Shown here: in pieces, positions 15,587-25,700 of the stretch | How the letters are laid out: each line of letters begins with the position of its first letter | Position numbering within the stretch: the first letter of the stretch is position 1 | Translations under genes and position numbers: made by a program | Notes under the pieces: generated by a model | The model's database searches: none | Told to the model about the DNA's origin: nothing | What the model saw: only the letters and a program-made list of their open reading frames with translations | NCBI RefSeq assembly: GCF_002803515.1 | Contig: NZ_PHQX01000001.1 | Coordinates: 1,550,001-1,614,000 of the forward strand | DNA: 64,000 bases | From: Stenotrophomonas lactitubi | GTDB taxonomy: Bacteria > Pseudomonadota > Gammaproteobacteria > Xanthomonadales > Xanthomonadaceae | Direction of reading: 5' to 3'

Positions 15587-16054
15587 ATGATCATGTCCGA
15601 GCACCTGCAGCCTGTGCAGTCATTGCACTACGCCACCATCGTCAGCTGGCTTGATTCGGCCGCGGCCACCCAGCGTTGGGCAGGGCCCGGCGTCGCATTT
15701 CCGCTGGCGCCGGATCGCCTGGCCCACGCCCTGGAACTGGAAGTCCGCCCTGGCTGGGTATTGCTGGACCCGCAGGACAACTGCCTTCGCTTCGGCCAGT
15801 ACTGGCTGACCAGAGCCGATACCGCCCATCTCGGTCGCATCATTGTTTCTCCGCAGGCGCGCGGGCGTGGCCTTGGGCGTGTGCTGATGCAATCCTTGAG
15901 CAGGCAGGCGCTGAAGGAAGGCGTCCGGCGGCTGACACTGCGCGTGTATCGCGACAACGTGGCCGCGGTGGCCTTGTATCGCAACCTCGGATTCGTCGCG
16001 ATTGAACAGGAATCTACGGCGGAGCTGCTGTTCATGGCCTGTCCCGCCGATTGA
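15587..16054 (+). CDS. GNAT-family N-acetyltransferase
   Basis: A 155-residue cytoplasmic protein of the Gcn5-related acetyltransferase fold. The acetyl-CoA pyrophosphate loop reads IIVSPQARGRGLGRVLM (Q/RxxGxG). Strand and helix elements before and after it (LRFGQYWLTRADTAHLGRI, LTLRVYRDNVAAVALYRNLGFV) match the RimI-like architecture, including the conserved N-xxA-xxLYxxLGF helix. The acetylated substrate cannot be inferred. Possible starts are GTG 15563, ATG 15587 and ATG 15593; none has a strong ribosome site, and 15587 is an arbitrary middle choice. It is the first intact chromosomal gene beyond attR. Confidence 0.88.
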   Translation: MIMSEHLQPVQSLHYATIVSWLDSAAATQRWAGPGVAFPLAPDRLAHALELEVRPGWVLLDPQDNCLRFGQYWLTRADTAHLGRIIVSPQARGRGLGRVLMQSLSRQALKEGVRRLTLRVYRDNVAAVALYRNLGFVAIEQESTAELLFMACPAD

Positions 16055-16162
16055 GCGGAGGGTGCCGGGCTCTGCACTCGCGGTGCACATCACCTGCACG
16101 CGCTGCTGCAGCCGGACTCGGCAGTCTGGTGGCGTCCCCAACGGTTGCCTAGGAGCGCCCCC

Positions 16163-16273
16163 ATGAATACCCCCGGCACCCCCAAGCCTTCCTGGCGCCA
16201 GCGCAACGTGCTGCTGACCGTCGCTGCAGTGCTGCTGGTGATCGTGCTGATCCTGCTCTTCGTGCCCTGGTAG
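16163..16273 (+). CDS. 36-residue single-pass membrane peptide
   Basis: AGGAG at 16151-16155 precedes an ATG that opens a 36-residue peptide. Its N terminus is short, basic and polar (MNTPGTPKPSWRQRN), and one uninterrupted hydrophobic helix (VLLTVAAVLLVIVLILLFV) ends with PW and a stop. The layout is that of a small inner-membrane protein with a cytoplasmic N terminus. No family is recognised. A terminator follows 46 bp downstream, so it may be a separate transcription unit or the end of the GNAT transcript. Confidence 0.6.
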   Translation: MNTPGTPKPSWRQRNVLLTVAAVLLVIVLILLFVPW

Positions 16274-16318
16274 CAGCGCGGCGGCCGCCACGCGCGGCGC
16301 GATTCCCCTTCCACTTCA

Positions 16319-16353
16319 ATGCCGCCGGTAGCCCATGGCCCGGCGGCATTTTT
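16319..16353 (+). terminator. Rho-independent terminator
   Basis: ATGCCGCCGG pairs with CCGGCGGCAT around a 14-base loop and is followed by TTTTTG. It ends the unit containing the GNAT and small membrane peptide genes. Confidence 0.85.
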
Positions 16354-16561
16354 GTTGCGCGCGTCCACCAGGCATCTCGCCCGGGCTCCGAAAATGCGTG
16401 ACGAATTGCCGGAAAGGGCGGTCGGGCTGCCGGATCCGTGCACGACGGCCGAGGGGGCGGTTGCTACAACTGTGCATGTGAGGCCGGGACGGAAATCGAA
16501 AGACCCCCGGGCTATCCACTGAGCAGCGGCCCTCGGCGGGCCGACGACGGGGAAAACAGAC

Positions 16562-19500
16562 ATGTGGCAGTCGACGACGTCGCGCATCAGCGCGGGCGGT
16601 GAATCCGTTCATCCTGGAAAAAGTGCACGCCCCGGCCGGACCGGACGATGCCTGGCCGCGGGCCTGCTGTTGCTGCTGTCGGCGATGCTGCCATCGCTGG
16701 CCTGGGCTGCAGCCTACGCGACCGGCGGCAGCAGCCCGTACCGCAACACCGTGCTGTGGCTGACCTGGGGTGGCGGCACCGACCTGGGCACGCACGGGGT
16801 GACGCTGAACAACGGGGACACGTCGTCGATTTCCATGCCGATCGCCTCCGGCATCGACCTCAACGTCACCTGCAGCCTGGCCAACATCAGCGGTGGTGGC
16901 CTCCTGCAGAGCTATCGTCCAGGCAATTTCAGCGGTGACAGTCTGGATGACCTGTACAACGTCGGTGGTACCGGCGGCGCCAATCAGCTGATCGCGGGGA
17001 TATCGCGCAGCAGCGGTACATCGTCTTTCGAGATCAACTGCGTCTCGACGCTGGGCGGCACGCCCTACCGCCTGCGCGGCGTGGTGATGGCCGATGCCGA
17101 GTCGATCAACAACAGCGGCGAGTTCGTCGAGGCCACCGCGCGCGGTACCTGGAACGTGGTCGAAGTGCGCAAGAACGTCGGTGCTGGCCCATACAACGTC
17201 ACCAAGTCGATGATCGGTGCGAACAGCGTGGTCCGCTTTGGACCAGGCAACGACAACAACACCGCTGCGGTCACCTTCCTCAATTTCGACAATGCCGCGC
17301 ATGCGCCGGGCAGCTTTGCGGTGAACATGGGCTTTTCGATGCGCGGCAGCGGCACCACCGCCATCGCCATCGGCCTGCTGGTGCCGTACGCCGACTTCGG
17401 CGACGCGCCGCAGAGCTATGGCGATGCCATGCACGTGGTGGACGATCTGCAGTTCCGGCCAGATGGCCTGCCGCTCAACGCCACGCCCACCAACATCAAT
17501 ACCGCCGGCTATACACCGGGTGGTCTGGCACCGCCGCTGACCGACTTCCTCGGCACCGTTGGGCCCGATACCGAACAGCGCAGCAGCTACAGCGTCGATG
17601 CGAAGGGCGACGACAACTTCCCCGCAGGCAACCCCAACGAAGAAAACGCCTGGCCGACGACGTACGCGCTGACGGTGATGCAGGCCGGGACCCCAATCAA
17701 TCAGTCGGTGGCGTGTGTGGGCACCGGCAGCGTGGCCGGCTGGATCGACTTCAACCGCAACGGCACATTCGACACGGGCGAGCGCAGCAACATCGCCACA
17801 TGCAGTGGCGGCGGCGCCAATCTGAGCTGGACCGTGCCCACGCAGGTAAGTGCGGGTACCAGTTACGTGCGCCTGCGCTATGCGACCAATGCGGCGCAGA
17901 TCCAGCAACCGACCGGCGTGGCCGATGACGGTGAAGTGGAAGACCACCGGATCACCATCACCGCACCCGCGCTGAAGGTGGTGAAGGGCAACAATGCCAC
18001 CGGCGGCATCTGGAACTACGGCCAGGCTGGCACCCAGTACACGCTGACGATCAGCAACACCACCAATGTGCCGACCGGCAATCCGCCGAACGTACCGGCA
18101 GGTGCGATCACCGTGCGTGACCAGCTGCCGGCCGGCATTGTGCCGAACTGGACCGGCACCCTGACCAGCGGCAGCTGGAGCTGTACTGCGAGCGGCCAGG
18201 CGGTGACCTGCACCAGCAGCCAGGTGTTGTCGGCAGCCGGCACCCCTGGTGACAGCAGCAGCTTCACCCTGCCTGTGATCGTGTCCGCATCGGCAAGCGG
18301 CCTGTTGCGCAACCACGCCAGCGTCGGTGGTGGCTACGATCCGTTCAACGGTGGCAATCCGCCCGCACCGGGCGAGGCCTGCACCGACGCCAACCACTGC
18401 ACCCGCAGCGATGTGACCGTTCCGGTTACCCGGGTGAGCTATGCAAAGCGCTCCAACACCACCGGTCCGGTGGCGGTGGGGGCGACGGTGAGCTACACCG
18501 TCGATGTCACCATTGCCGACGGCAACAGCCGCGACGTGCTGACCCTGACCGATACCCTCGGCACCGGCCTGGACTTCGGCAGCGTGACCAATGCCGGCGC
18601 CTTTACCTGCAATGCAGCCAATCCGCTGGTGTGCACGCTGCCAGCGGGCACCGTGCCGGGCACCTACAGCCTGACCTATGCGGCCACCGTCAACGCGCAG
18701 GCCAGTGGCCAGGTGGTCAATGCGGTGGTGGGCACCGGTACCGATACTCCCACCTGCAGCAGCAACTGCACCACCACCACGCCGGTGGCGGCGCCGCGCA
18801 TTTCGGTGTCCAAGGCCAGCGCTACGGCCGGCCCGGTCGCGGTGGGCGACAGCGTTGCCTACACAGTGAGCGTGGTCGTTGCCGATGCGCGCACCACCGC
18901 GGTGACCACGCTGACCGACACCCTGGGCACTGGCCTGGACTTCGGCAGCATGACCAATGCCGGCGGCTTTACCTGCGTGCCCGGCAATCCGCTGGTGTGC
19001 ACGCTGCCAGCCGGCACCGTGCCGGGAACCTACGCGTTCTCGTATACCGGCATCGTCAATGCGCAGGCTGTTGGCCAGGTGCGCAATGCTGTTGTACCGA
19101 GCGGTCCTGACAATCCGACGTGTGTCGGCGCCTGTGATACCACCACGCCACTGGCCAGCCCGCAGGTGACCTACGCCAAGCAGGCCTCCACCGGTGGACC
19201 GGTGCGGGTGGGCGACAGCATCGGCTATACGCTCAGCGTGACCGTTGCACGTTCGCGCACCACCGATGTGGTCACCCTCACCGATACGCTGGGCAGCGGC
19301 CTCGATTTCAGCAGCGTGACCAGCGCGGGCATCTTTACCTGCAATGCGGCCAACCCGCTGGTGTGCACGCTGCCCGCCGGCACGGTTCCGGGTACCTACA
19401 GCCTGAGTTACACCGCCACGGTCAACGCGCAGGCCAGCGGCACGGTACGCAATGCCGTGCTCGGCACCGGCCCCGACACGCCTTCGTGCACGACCAACTG

Positions 19501-22500
19501 CGATACCACCACACCGGTGGCGACGCCGGGCGTGAGCTATGCCAAGTCGGTGAACAGTGCCGGCCCCGTGTCGGTGGGTGACAGCCTGGCCTACACCTTG
19601 ACCACGGTGGTAACCAACTCGCGCACCACCGACGTGGTGACGCTGACCGACACGCTGGGCATCGGCCTGGATTTCGGCAGCGTGACCAGTGCCGGCGCCT
19701 ACACCTGCAATGCGGCCAACCCGTTGGTGTGCACATTGCCGGCCGGTACCGCACCGGGCAGCTACAGCCTGTCGTACACCGCCGTGGTCAACGCCCAGGC
19801 CACCGGCCAGGTGACCAATGCGGTGCTCGGCAGCGGCGGTGACAACCCGAGCTGCACCGTCAACTGCGATACCACTACGCCGGTGGCAGGCAGCCAGATC
19901 GATTACCGCAAGACCTCGGCCGCCGCCGGCCCGGTCAAGGTGGGTGACAGCATCGCCTACACCCTGACCACCGTGGTCAGCCGCTCGCGCACCACCACTG
20001 TGTTCAGCCTGACCGACAACATGGGGCAGGGCCTGGACTTCGGATCAGTCACCGCCAGCACCGGCTTCACCTGCAATGCGGCCAATCCGCTGGTGTGTAC
20101 GTTGCCGGCCGCCACCGCACCGGGCACCTACACGGTCAACTACACCGCAACGGTGAATGCACAGGCCAAGGGCAGCGTCAGCAATGCCGTGCTTGGCAGC
20201 GGCACCGGTACCAATACCTGCACCACCGACTGCACCACCACCACGCCGGTGCTGGCGGCGACGGTCACCTACCGCAAGTCCTCCAGCACGGCATCGCCGG
20301 TCAACATGGGGGATGCAGTGGACTACAGCGTTGAGGTGGTGGTCGCCAACTCGCAGACCAGCGATGTGCTCACCCTCACCGATACCCTGGGTGCGGGCCT
20401 GGACCTGCAGTCGGTGACCCAGCCGGGTTCCTTTACCTGCAATGCCAGCAATCCGCTGGTATGCACGCTGCCTGCGGGAACCGCACCCGGCACCTACACG
20501 CTGGGCTACCGCGCGCTGGTCAATGCGCAGGCCAGTGGCAGCGTCCGCAACGCGGTGCTGGGCAGTGGTGGCGATACCCCGACCTGCATCGGCACCTGCA
20601 GTACCGAGCACGTGCTGGCCGAGCCGCGCGTGGTGCTGGAAAAGCTGTCCGGTCCCGCCAGTGGCAGTGAAGTGCGCCCGGGTGACCGGCTGCGCTATAC
20701 CCTGCGGGCCACCGTCGAGCGTGCTTCGCTGCGGCAGCCGTTGCAACTGGTGGATACGCCCGACGCAGGCCTGAGCGTGGATACGCTGCCGGCCGGCTGC
20801 GCGCAGCAGGGGACCGACATCGTCTGCACGCTGCCGACCGGTACCCCGCTGGGACAGCATGAATTCGTCTACCAGGCCATCGTCAACCAGGAGGCACGCA
20901 CCGAGGTGCTGAACCGACTGCGTGGCCAGTACCCGGATGGTTCGCCGCCGCCGGAGTGCACCACCTGCGAAACGCGGCACAAGGTGATTTCGGACTTCGC
21001 GCTGCGCATCACCAAGTCCGCCAACCCGCGCTTGGTGAAAGTCGGCGACCTGGTGCGCTACCAGTTGGTGGTCGAGAACGTCGGCAGCAGCCATTGGCGC
21101 GGCGGCGTGGTGGTCGATACACCGCCGCCGGGCTTCAGCTACGTGGATGGCTCGATGCGCGTGGCCGACGACGACGGCGCGTTCTCGCTGGGCGGCAGCC
21201 AGACCCCGCTGCGCATCGGCGCGGTCGACATTGCCGTGGGCCGCAGTGCCACCATCACCTACCTGCTGCGTGTCGGTGCGGGCGTGCGTGCCGGCAACCA
21301 CATCAACCAGGCCGTGGCCACTGCCGATGACGGCACTCCGCTGTCGAACGTGGCGACCGCTGAAGTGCGCATGGACGCCGATCCGCTGCTGGAAGACAGC
21401 CTGGTGTTCGGCAGCGTGTTCGATGATCGTGATGGCGACGGCTGGCAGGACAGCGCGGAACTGACCGGTGTACGCGTGCAGGGCGGATTCGCGCCCGACG
21501 CTTACGTGCCGGGTTCGACAACGCTGGATCGTGGCGATGGCCCGCAGCCGTTGGCCGATGCCAGCGCGCCGCTGCTGCATGGCGTGCAGGTGGGCGTGGT
21601 GCATGGGCTTGCGTCTACCTCGGACACGGTCGAGAGCCACCAGGTGGTGATCCGCCAGCGTCTGCGCGAGCTGTCCTTCACCGATGATTTCGTGCTGGAA
21701 AGCGCACAGGGTCATCGCCTGCAGCTGGATGCGAAGGGTGTCACAACCGTGCAGCGCAGTGGCGAGGCGGCCAAGGGCCTGACCGCGGCCGAGCCGGTCG
21801 TGCATCGCGAGATCGCGCGGGTGGCCGAGGGCTATGAGGTTGCCTACGTGATCGGCAACCACGGCATCCAGGAGCAGGGCATTCCCGGCGTGCGCCTGGC
21901 CACGGTGGAGGGCCTGCTGATCGAGACCGATCCGTTCGGTCGTTACCACCTGGCCGATGTGCACGGTGGCGATGCGCGGTTGGGCCGCAACTTCATCGTC
22001 AAGCTGGATCCGGCAACGGTACCGGGTGGTTCCGAGCTGACCACCGAGAATCCGTTGCTGCGTCGGGTCACCCAGGGCGTGCCGACCCGCTTCAGCTTCG
22101 GCGTGCGCCTGCCGCCGTCGCCGCAGGCGGCTGCCGAGCGCGCCGAGCTGGCCTTGGGCGAGGTGTTGTTCGCCCCGGGCAGCAGCGAACTGCGCGCCAG
22201 CTATCGCCCGGTGTTGGCGAAGATGGCCGAGGTGGTCGATCGCTACCAGGGCGGCGACGTGGTGATTGCTGCCAACGGCGAAAGCCAGGCATTGGCCTTC
22301 GCCCGTGCGGTAGCCGTGCGTGATGCGCTGCAGGCCGAGGTGGCCGAAGGGTCGCGTGCTGGCCTGAGCGTGCAGCTGCGTACCGATGTGCGCGATCCGC
22401 ACTCGCTGGTCGCTGGTGTCGATGCCGGTGGTGCGTTGCTGGGCAACGTGCTGTTCGACACCGACAAGGCGGTGATCCGCGAGGAGTTCAAGCCGCTGCT

Positions 22501-22738
22501 GGCTGCGATCGCCGCGCGCCTGGAGAACATGGGGGGCGGTCAGGTCAGCCTGGTCGGCCATACCGATGTGCGTGGCAGCCACGTCTACAACCAGGCGTTG
22601 GGCCTGCGCCGCGCCAACGCCGTGTTCGAAGCGCTGCGCGTCCAGCTCAGCCCCGCCGTGCAGCAACGTCTGCGTGTGCGCAACGAGGAGACCGCCGCCA
22701 CCCGCGCGGCGGCCCGCCAACAGGAGGCCCGCCGATGA
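16562..22738 (+). CDS. Giant exported repeat protein: GEVED domain, DUF11-like repeats, OmpA-like C terminus
   Basis: A 2058-residue protein. Residues 1-49 form a long signal peptide. About 50-275 resemble the non-repetitive CshA/surface-adhesin type domain. About 278-470 (ADFGDAPQSYGDA...GWIDFNRNGTFDTGE...GVADDGEVEDHRI) is a GEVED-type domain. From about 470 to 1590 come DUF11-like beta-sandwich repeats, six of them exactly 122 residues each and then diverged ones. A DRDGDGWQD element resembles Ca-binding SdrD-type domains near 1630. The end has two OmpA-like segments: a degenerate one (VLFAPGSSELRASYRPVLAKMAEVV) and a canonical one (NVLFDTDKAVIREEF...LVGHTDVRGSHVYNQALGLRRA), which normally binds peptidoglycan. 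It is translationally coupled to the next gene (ATGA). Role in adhesion or envelope anchoring is inferred. Confidence 0.85.
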   Translation: MWQSTTSRISAGGESVHPGKSARPGRTGRCLAAGLLLLLSAMLPSLAWAAAYATGGSSPYRNTVLWLTWGGGTDLGTHGVTLNNGDTSSISMPIASGIDLNVTCSLANISGGGLLQSYRPGNFSGDSLDDLYNVGGTGGANQLIAGISRSSGTSSFEINCVSTLGGTPYRLRGVVMADAESINNSGEFVEATARGTWNVVEVRKNVGAGPYNVTKSMIGANSVVRFGPGNDNNTAAVTFLNFDNAAHAPGSFAVNMGFSMRGSGTTAIAIGLLVPYADFGDAPQSYGDAMHVVDDLQFRPDGLPLNATPTNINTAGYTPGGLAPPLTDFLGTVGPDTEQRSSYSVDAKGDDNFPAGNPNEENAWPTTYALTVMQAGTPINQSVACVGTGSVAGWIDFNRNGTFDTGERSNIATCSGGGANLSWTVPTQVSAGTSYVRLRYATNAAQIQQPTGVADDGEVEDHRITITAPALKVVKGNNATGGIWNYGQAGTQYTLTISNTTNVPTGNPPNVPAGAITVRDQLPAGIVPNWTGTLTSGSWSCTASGQAVTCTSSQVLSAAGTPGDSSSFTLPVIVSASASGLLRNHASVGGGYDPFNGGNPPAPGEACTDANHCTRSDVTVPVTRVSYAKRSNTTGPVAVGATVSYTVDVTIADGNSRDVLTLTDTLGTGLDFGSVTNAGAFTCNAANPLVCTLPAGTVPGTYSLTYAATVNAQASGQVVNAVVGTGTDTPTCSSNCTTTTPVAAPRISVSKASATAGPVAVGDSVAYTVSVVVADARTTAVTTLTDTLGTGLDFGSMTNAGGFTCVPGNPLVCTLPAGTVPGTYAFSYTGIVNAQAVGQVRNAVVPSGPDNPTCVGACDTTTPLASPQVTYAKQASTGGPVRVGDSIGYTLSVTVARSRTTDVVTLTDTLGSGLDFSSVTSAGIFTCNAANPLVCTLPAGTVPGTYSLSYTATVNAQASGTVRNAVLGTGPDTPSCTTNCDTTTPVATPGVSYAKSVNSAGPVSVGDSLAYTLTTVVTNSRTTDVVTLTDTLGIGLDFGSVTSAGAYTCNAANPLVCTLPAGTAPGSYSLSYTAVVNAQATGQVTNAVLGSGGDNPSCTVNCDTTTPVAGSQIDYRKTSAAAGPVKVGDSIAYTLTTVVSRSRTTTVFSLTDNMGQGLDFGSVTASTGFTCNAANPLVCTLPAATAPGTYTVNYTATVNAQAKGSVSNAVLGSGTGTNTCTTDCTTTTPVLAATVTYRKSSSTASPVNMGDAVDYSVEVVVANSQTSDVLTLTDTLGAGLDLQSVTQPGSFTCNASNPLVCTLPAGTAPGTYTLGYRALVNAQASGSVRNAVLGSGGDTPTCIGTCSTEHVLAEPRVVLEKLSGPASGSEVRPGDRLRYTLRATVERASLRQPLQLVDTPDAGLSVDTLPAGCAQQGTDIVCTLPTGTPLGQHEFVYQAIVNQEARTEVLNRLRGQYPDGSPPPECTTCETRHKVISDFALRITKSANPRLVKVGDLVRYQLVVENVGSSHWRGGVVVDTPPPGFSYVDGSMRVADDDGAFSLGGSQTPLRIGAVDIAVGRSATITYLLRVGAGVRAGNHINQAVATADDGTPLSNVATAEVRMDADPLLEDSLVFGSVFDDRDGDGWQDSAELTGVRVQGGFAPDAYVPGSTTLDRGDGPQPLADASAPLLHGVQVGVVHGLASTSDTVESHQVVIRQRLRELSFTDDFVLESAQGHRLQLDAKGVTTVQRSGEAAKGLTAAEPVVHREIARVAEGYEVAYVIGNHGIQEQGIPGVRLATVEGLLIETDPFGRYHLADVHGGDARLGRNFIVKLDPATVPGGSELTTENPLLRRVTQGVPTRFSFGVRLPPSPQAAAERAELALGEVLFAPGSSELRASYRPVLAKMAEVVDRYQGGDVVIAANGESQALAFARAVAVRDALQAEVAEGSRAGLSVQLRTDVRDPHSLVAGVDAGGALLGNVLFDTDKAVIREEFKPLLAAIAARLENMGGGQVSLVGHTDVRGSHVYNQALGLRRANAVFEALRVQLSPAVQQRLRVRNEETAATRAAARQQEARR
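18434..20629 (+). repeat. Six in-frame 366-bp tandem coding repeats
   Basis: Repeat starts fall at 18434, 18800, 19166, 19532, 19898 and 20264, each exactly 366 bp apart. Each unit encodes a 122-residue domain opening with a YAK/YRK-type strand and containing LTDTLGxGLDF, FTCNAANPLVCTLPAGT and NAQASGxVxNAV. Conservation is high at the DNA level with no indels, pointing to recent duplication or homogenisation by recombination. Confidence 0.9.
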
Positions 22739-25700
22739 GCGCCCATCACTCTGTTGCCCGGCGTTCTGCCCGCCTGCACCGCGCTGTGTTGTACCAGGCG
22801 CTGCTGTTGGGCCTGGCAGCAACCGCGCAGGCGGCGCCACCGCCGGCCAACGCCGCGTCCAGCGACGCCGCGCCCATCCACTGCGAGAGCAACCAGTGCA
22901 GCGCCGACGGCGACCTGCTGTTCACCCTGCGCTCGCGCAGCTTCGATGAGCCGGTGACCGAAGGTACGTCGACGCGTTCGTCGTCTCAGGTACTGCAGCC
23001 GGACCGCCGCGTAAGCATCGCGCTGGATGAGCCGGGCAAGGCGGCCGTGCGTGGTGAGTTCATGATCCGCTTGCCGGAGGGCGGCGCGATCTGGGCCACC
23101 GAAGACCCCGCCATGGGCCAGCCCGAGCTGTCGATCTCGGCGCCGGGGATGGTGGCCTTCGACCAGGGCCGCATCGTGCGGCCGGTCGAATTCTTCGTGC
23201 GTGGCAACTACACCGCGTTCATCAAACGCCTGGAAGTGAGCATCTACCGCGGCAGCGACAGCGACCGGGTCGCGCCCCTGGCGACCTTTGAACTGCCGGT
23301 GGCTGCGGTCGGGCAGGGCAGTTGGGACGGTACGCTGCCGGCGTCCACGCCGCTGCGTCGTGGCGACCGCCTGGTCTATGTGCTGCGCGCGTACGATGCC
23401 GAAGGCAATGTCGATGAGACCTCGGCGCAGTCCATGCAGCTGGTGACGCTGGCCGAAGTGGAGCGTGGCAACCAGCAGCTGCGTGACGCCCTGGAAGATC
23501 GCCGCGGTACGGCCGTCGATGCCAATCAGGCCGCCTCGTTGTCGCTGCTGGAGCAGGTGTTCGACAGCAACGGCCTGCGTCAGCAGAACATTCCGGTGTA
23601 CGGCTCGCGCGTGCGCCTGCGGGGTCGTGACCTGCCGCTTGGCGCGGCACTGAAGATCAACGGCGAAAGCTATCCGCTGGACCAGGACCGCAAATTCGCC
23701 GCCGAATACCTGATGCCTATCGGTCATCACGCGTTCGATGTGCGGGTCGAGCGCCCCGATGCACCAGCGATCGCGCGCACGCTGGAGGTGGATGTCAGCG
23801 GCCGCTATCTGTTCGGTGTCGGCCTGGCCGATGTCACGGTGTACCAGAACAAGGCCAGTGGTGCGGGGCGCGATGTCGCCCGTGGCGAGCGCGATGATGA
23901 TGTGCTCAGTGATGGGCGGCTGGCGTTCTACCTGAAGGCCAAGACGCGCGGCCGCTATCTGCTGACTGCACAGGCCGATACACAGAACCGGCCGTTGGAC
24001 GAACTGTTCACCGGCTTCACCACCGCCGATCCGCAGGACCTGTTCCGCAGCCTGGACCCGGACCTGTATTACCCCACCTATGGCGACGATTCGCTGACCC
24101 AGCGTGACGTCGACAGCATGGGCCGCTTCTACCTGCGCATGGACTGGGACAAGAACCAGGCACTGTGGGGCAACTACAACACCGGCCTGAGCGGCACCGA
24201 ATACGCCCAGTACGTGCGTTCGCTGTACGGTGCTGCGCTGTTGTGGCGTTCGCGCGGCGCCAATGCATGGGGCGATGCGCAGACCGAACTGCGCCTGTTC
24301 GGCTCGCAGGCCGAGACCGCGCCGGGCCACAGCGAGTTCATCGGCACCGGCGGCAGCCTGTACTACCTGCGCCACGCCAGCATCCTGCGCGGCTCGGACC
24401 AGGTGGTACTGGAAATCCGTGACCGCACCACCGGCCGTGTCGAGCAGCGGGTGTCGCTGGTGCGCGGTGCCGACTACGAGATCGACGCACTGCAGGGACG
24501 CATCCTGCTGACCCGGCCACTGGCCCAGGTCAGCCGCGAGAACCTGCGCCGGATCAGCCGCGACGTGCCGCTGGACGGCTACGAGCAGCGCCTGATCGTC
24601 GACTACGAATGGGTACCGACCGGCTTCGACAATGACGACATCACCGCCGGCGTGCGTGGCAAGCACTGGTTCGGCGATCACGTGGCGGTGGGGGCTACCT
24701 ATGTGGACGAACAGCGCGCCGGCCAGGACTATTCGCTGCGCGGTGCGGACCTGACCCTGCAGGCCGGGCGTGGCACCTACCTGAAGGTCGAACACAGCCG
24801 CAGCGAGGCGACCAGTGCGCCGGTGTTCTTCTCCGACAACGGTGGCCTGAGCTTCACCCGCCTCAACCCCGAGGGGCAGCGCGAAGGCGAGGCGACGGCG
24901 GTGGAGGCACGGGTGAACCTGCGCGAGCTGGGCTGGACCCAGCGCGACTGGAGTGCCGGTGCCTGGTGGCGGCAGGTCGAGGGAGGCTATTCGGTGGGCC
25001 GCTTCGATACCGGCCAGCGCGTGCGTGAGCAGGGCGCCGAGCTGCTGGGCTACGTGACCGACGATTTCAGCCTGTATGCGCGATACAGCGAAGCGCGGCG
25101 CGGCAATGAATCGTTGATCCAGGCCCAGGCCACCGTCGAGTGGCGGATCGGCGACAACGACCGCGTGTCGGCCGAGCTGCGCCGGGTGCAGGAAGACCGC
25201 GGCATCGGCAGCAATGCCGGTGTGCTGGCGGCAGCGCGCTACACCCATCGCATCGGTACCGCGCTGGACCTCTATGGTGGCGGCCAGCTGACCGTCGATG
25301 ACGATCATGGCCGCTACGCGGACAATGATGCGGTGGTCGCCGGTGGCACCTACACCTTCGCCAACCTGTCCACGATCGGTGCCGAGGTCAGTGATGGTGA
25401 TCGTGGCAGCGCCGCGCAGGTCAATGCCGAGTACAAGTTGACCCCACAGCACAGTTTCTATGGTGCGTTCACCCAGTCCACCGACCGCAGCGAGTACGAC
25501 CCGCTGTTCAGCCCGAACGCGCAGGATGGCTGGACGCTGGGCCAGCGCTGGCGCCTGTCTGACCAGGTCAACGTGTTCAATGAGAGCCAGTTCCTGAAAT
25601 CCGGCGAGGAATCGGGCCTGGCCAACACCTTCGGCATGGATTTCTATCCGGCGGTGGGCTGGAACGCGGGCTTCACCCTCAGCGATGGCAAGCTGGATGC

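Noticed and set aside
18434..20629. CRISPR-like or intergenic tandem array
   Set aside because: The repeats are 366 bp, contiguous, in frame and encode protein domains; there are no spacers.
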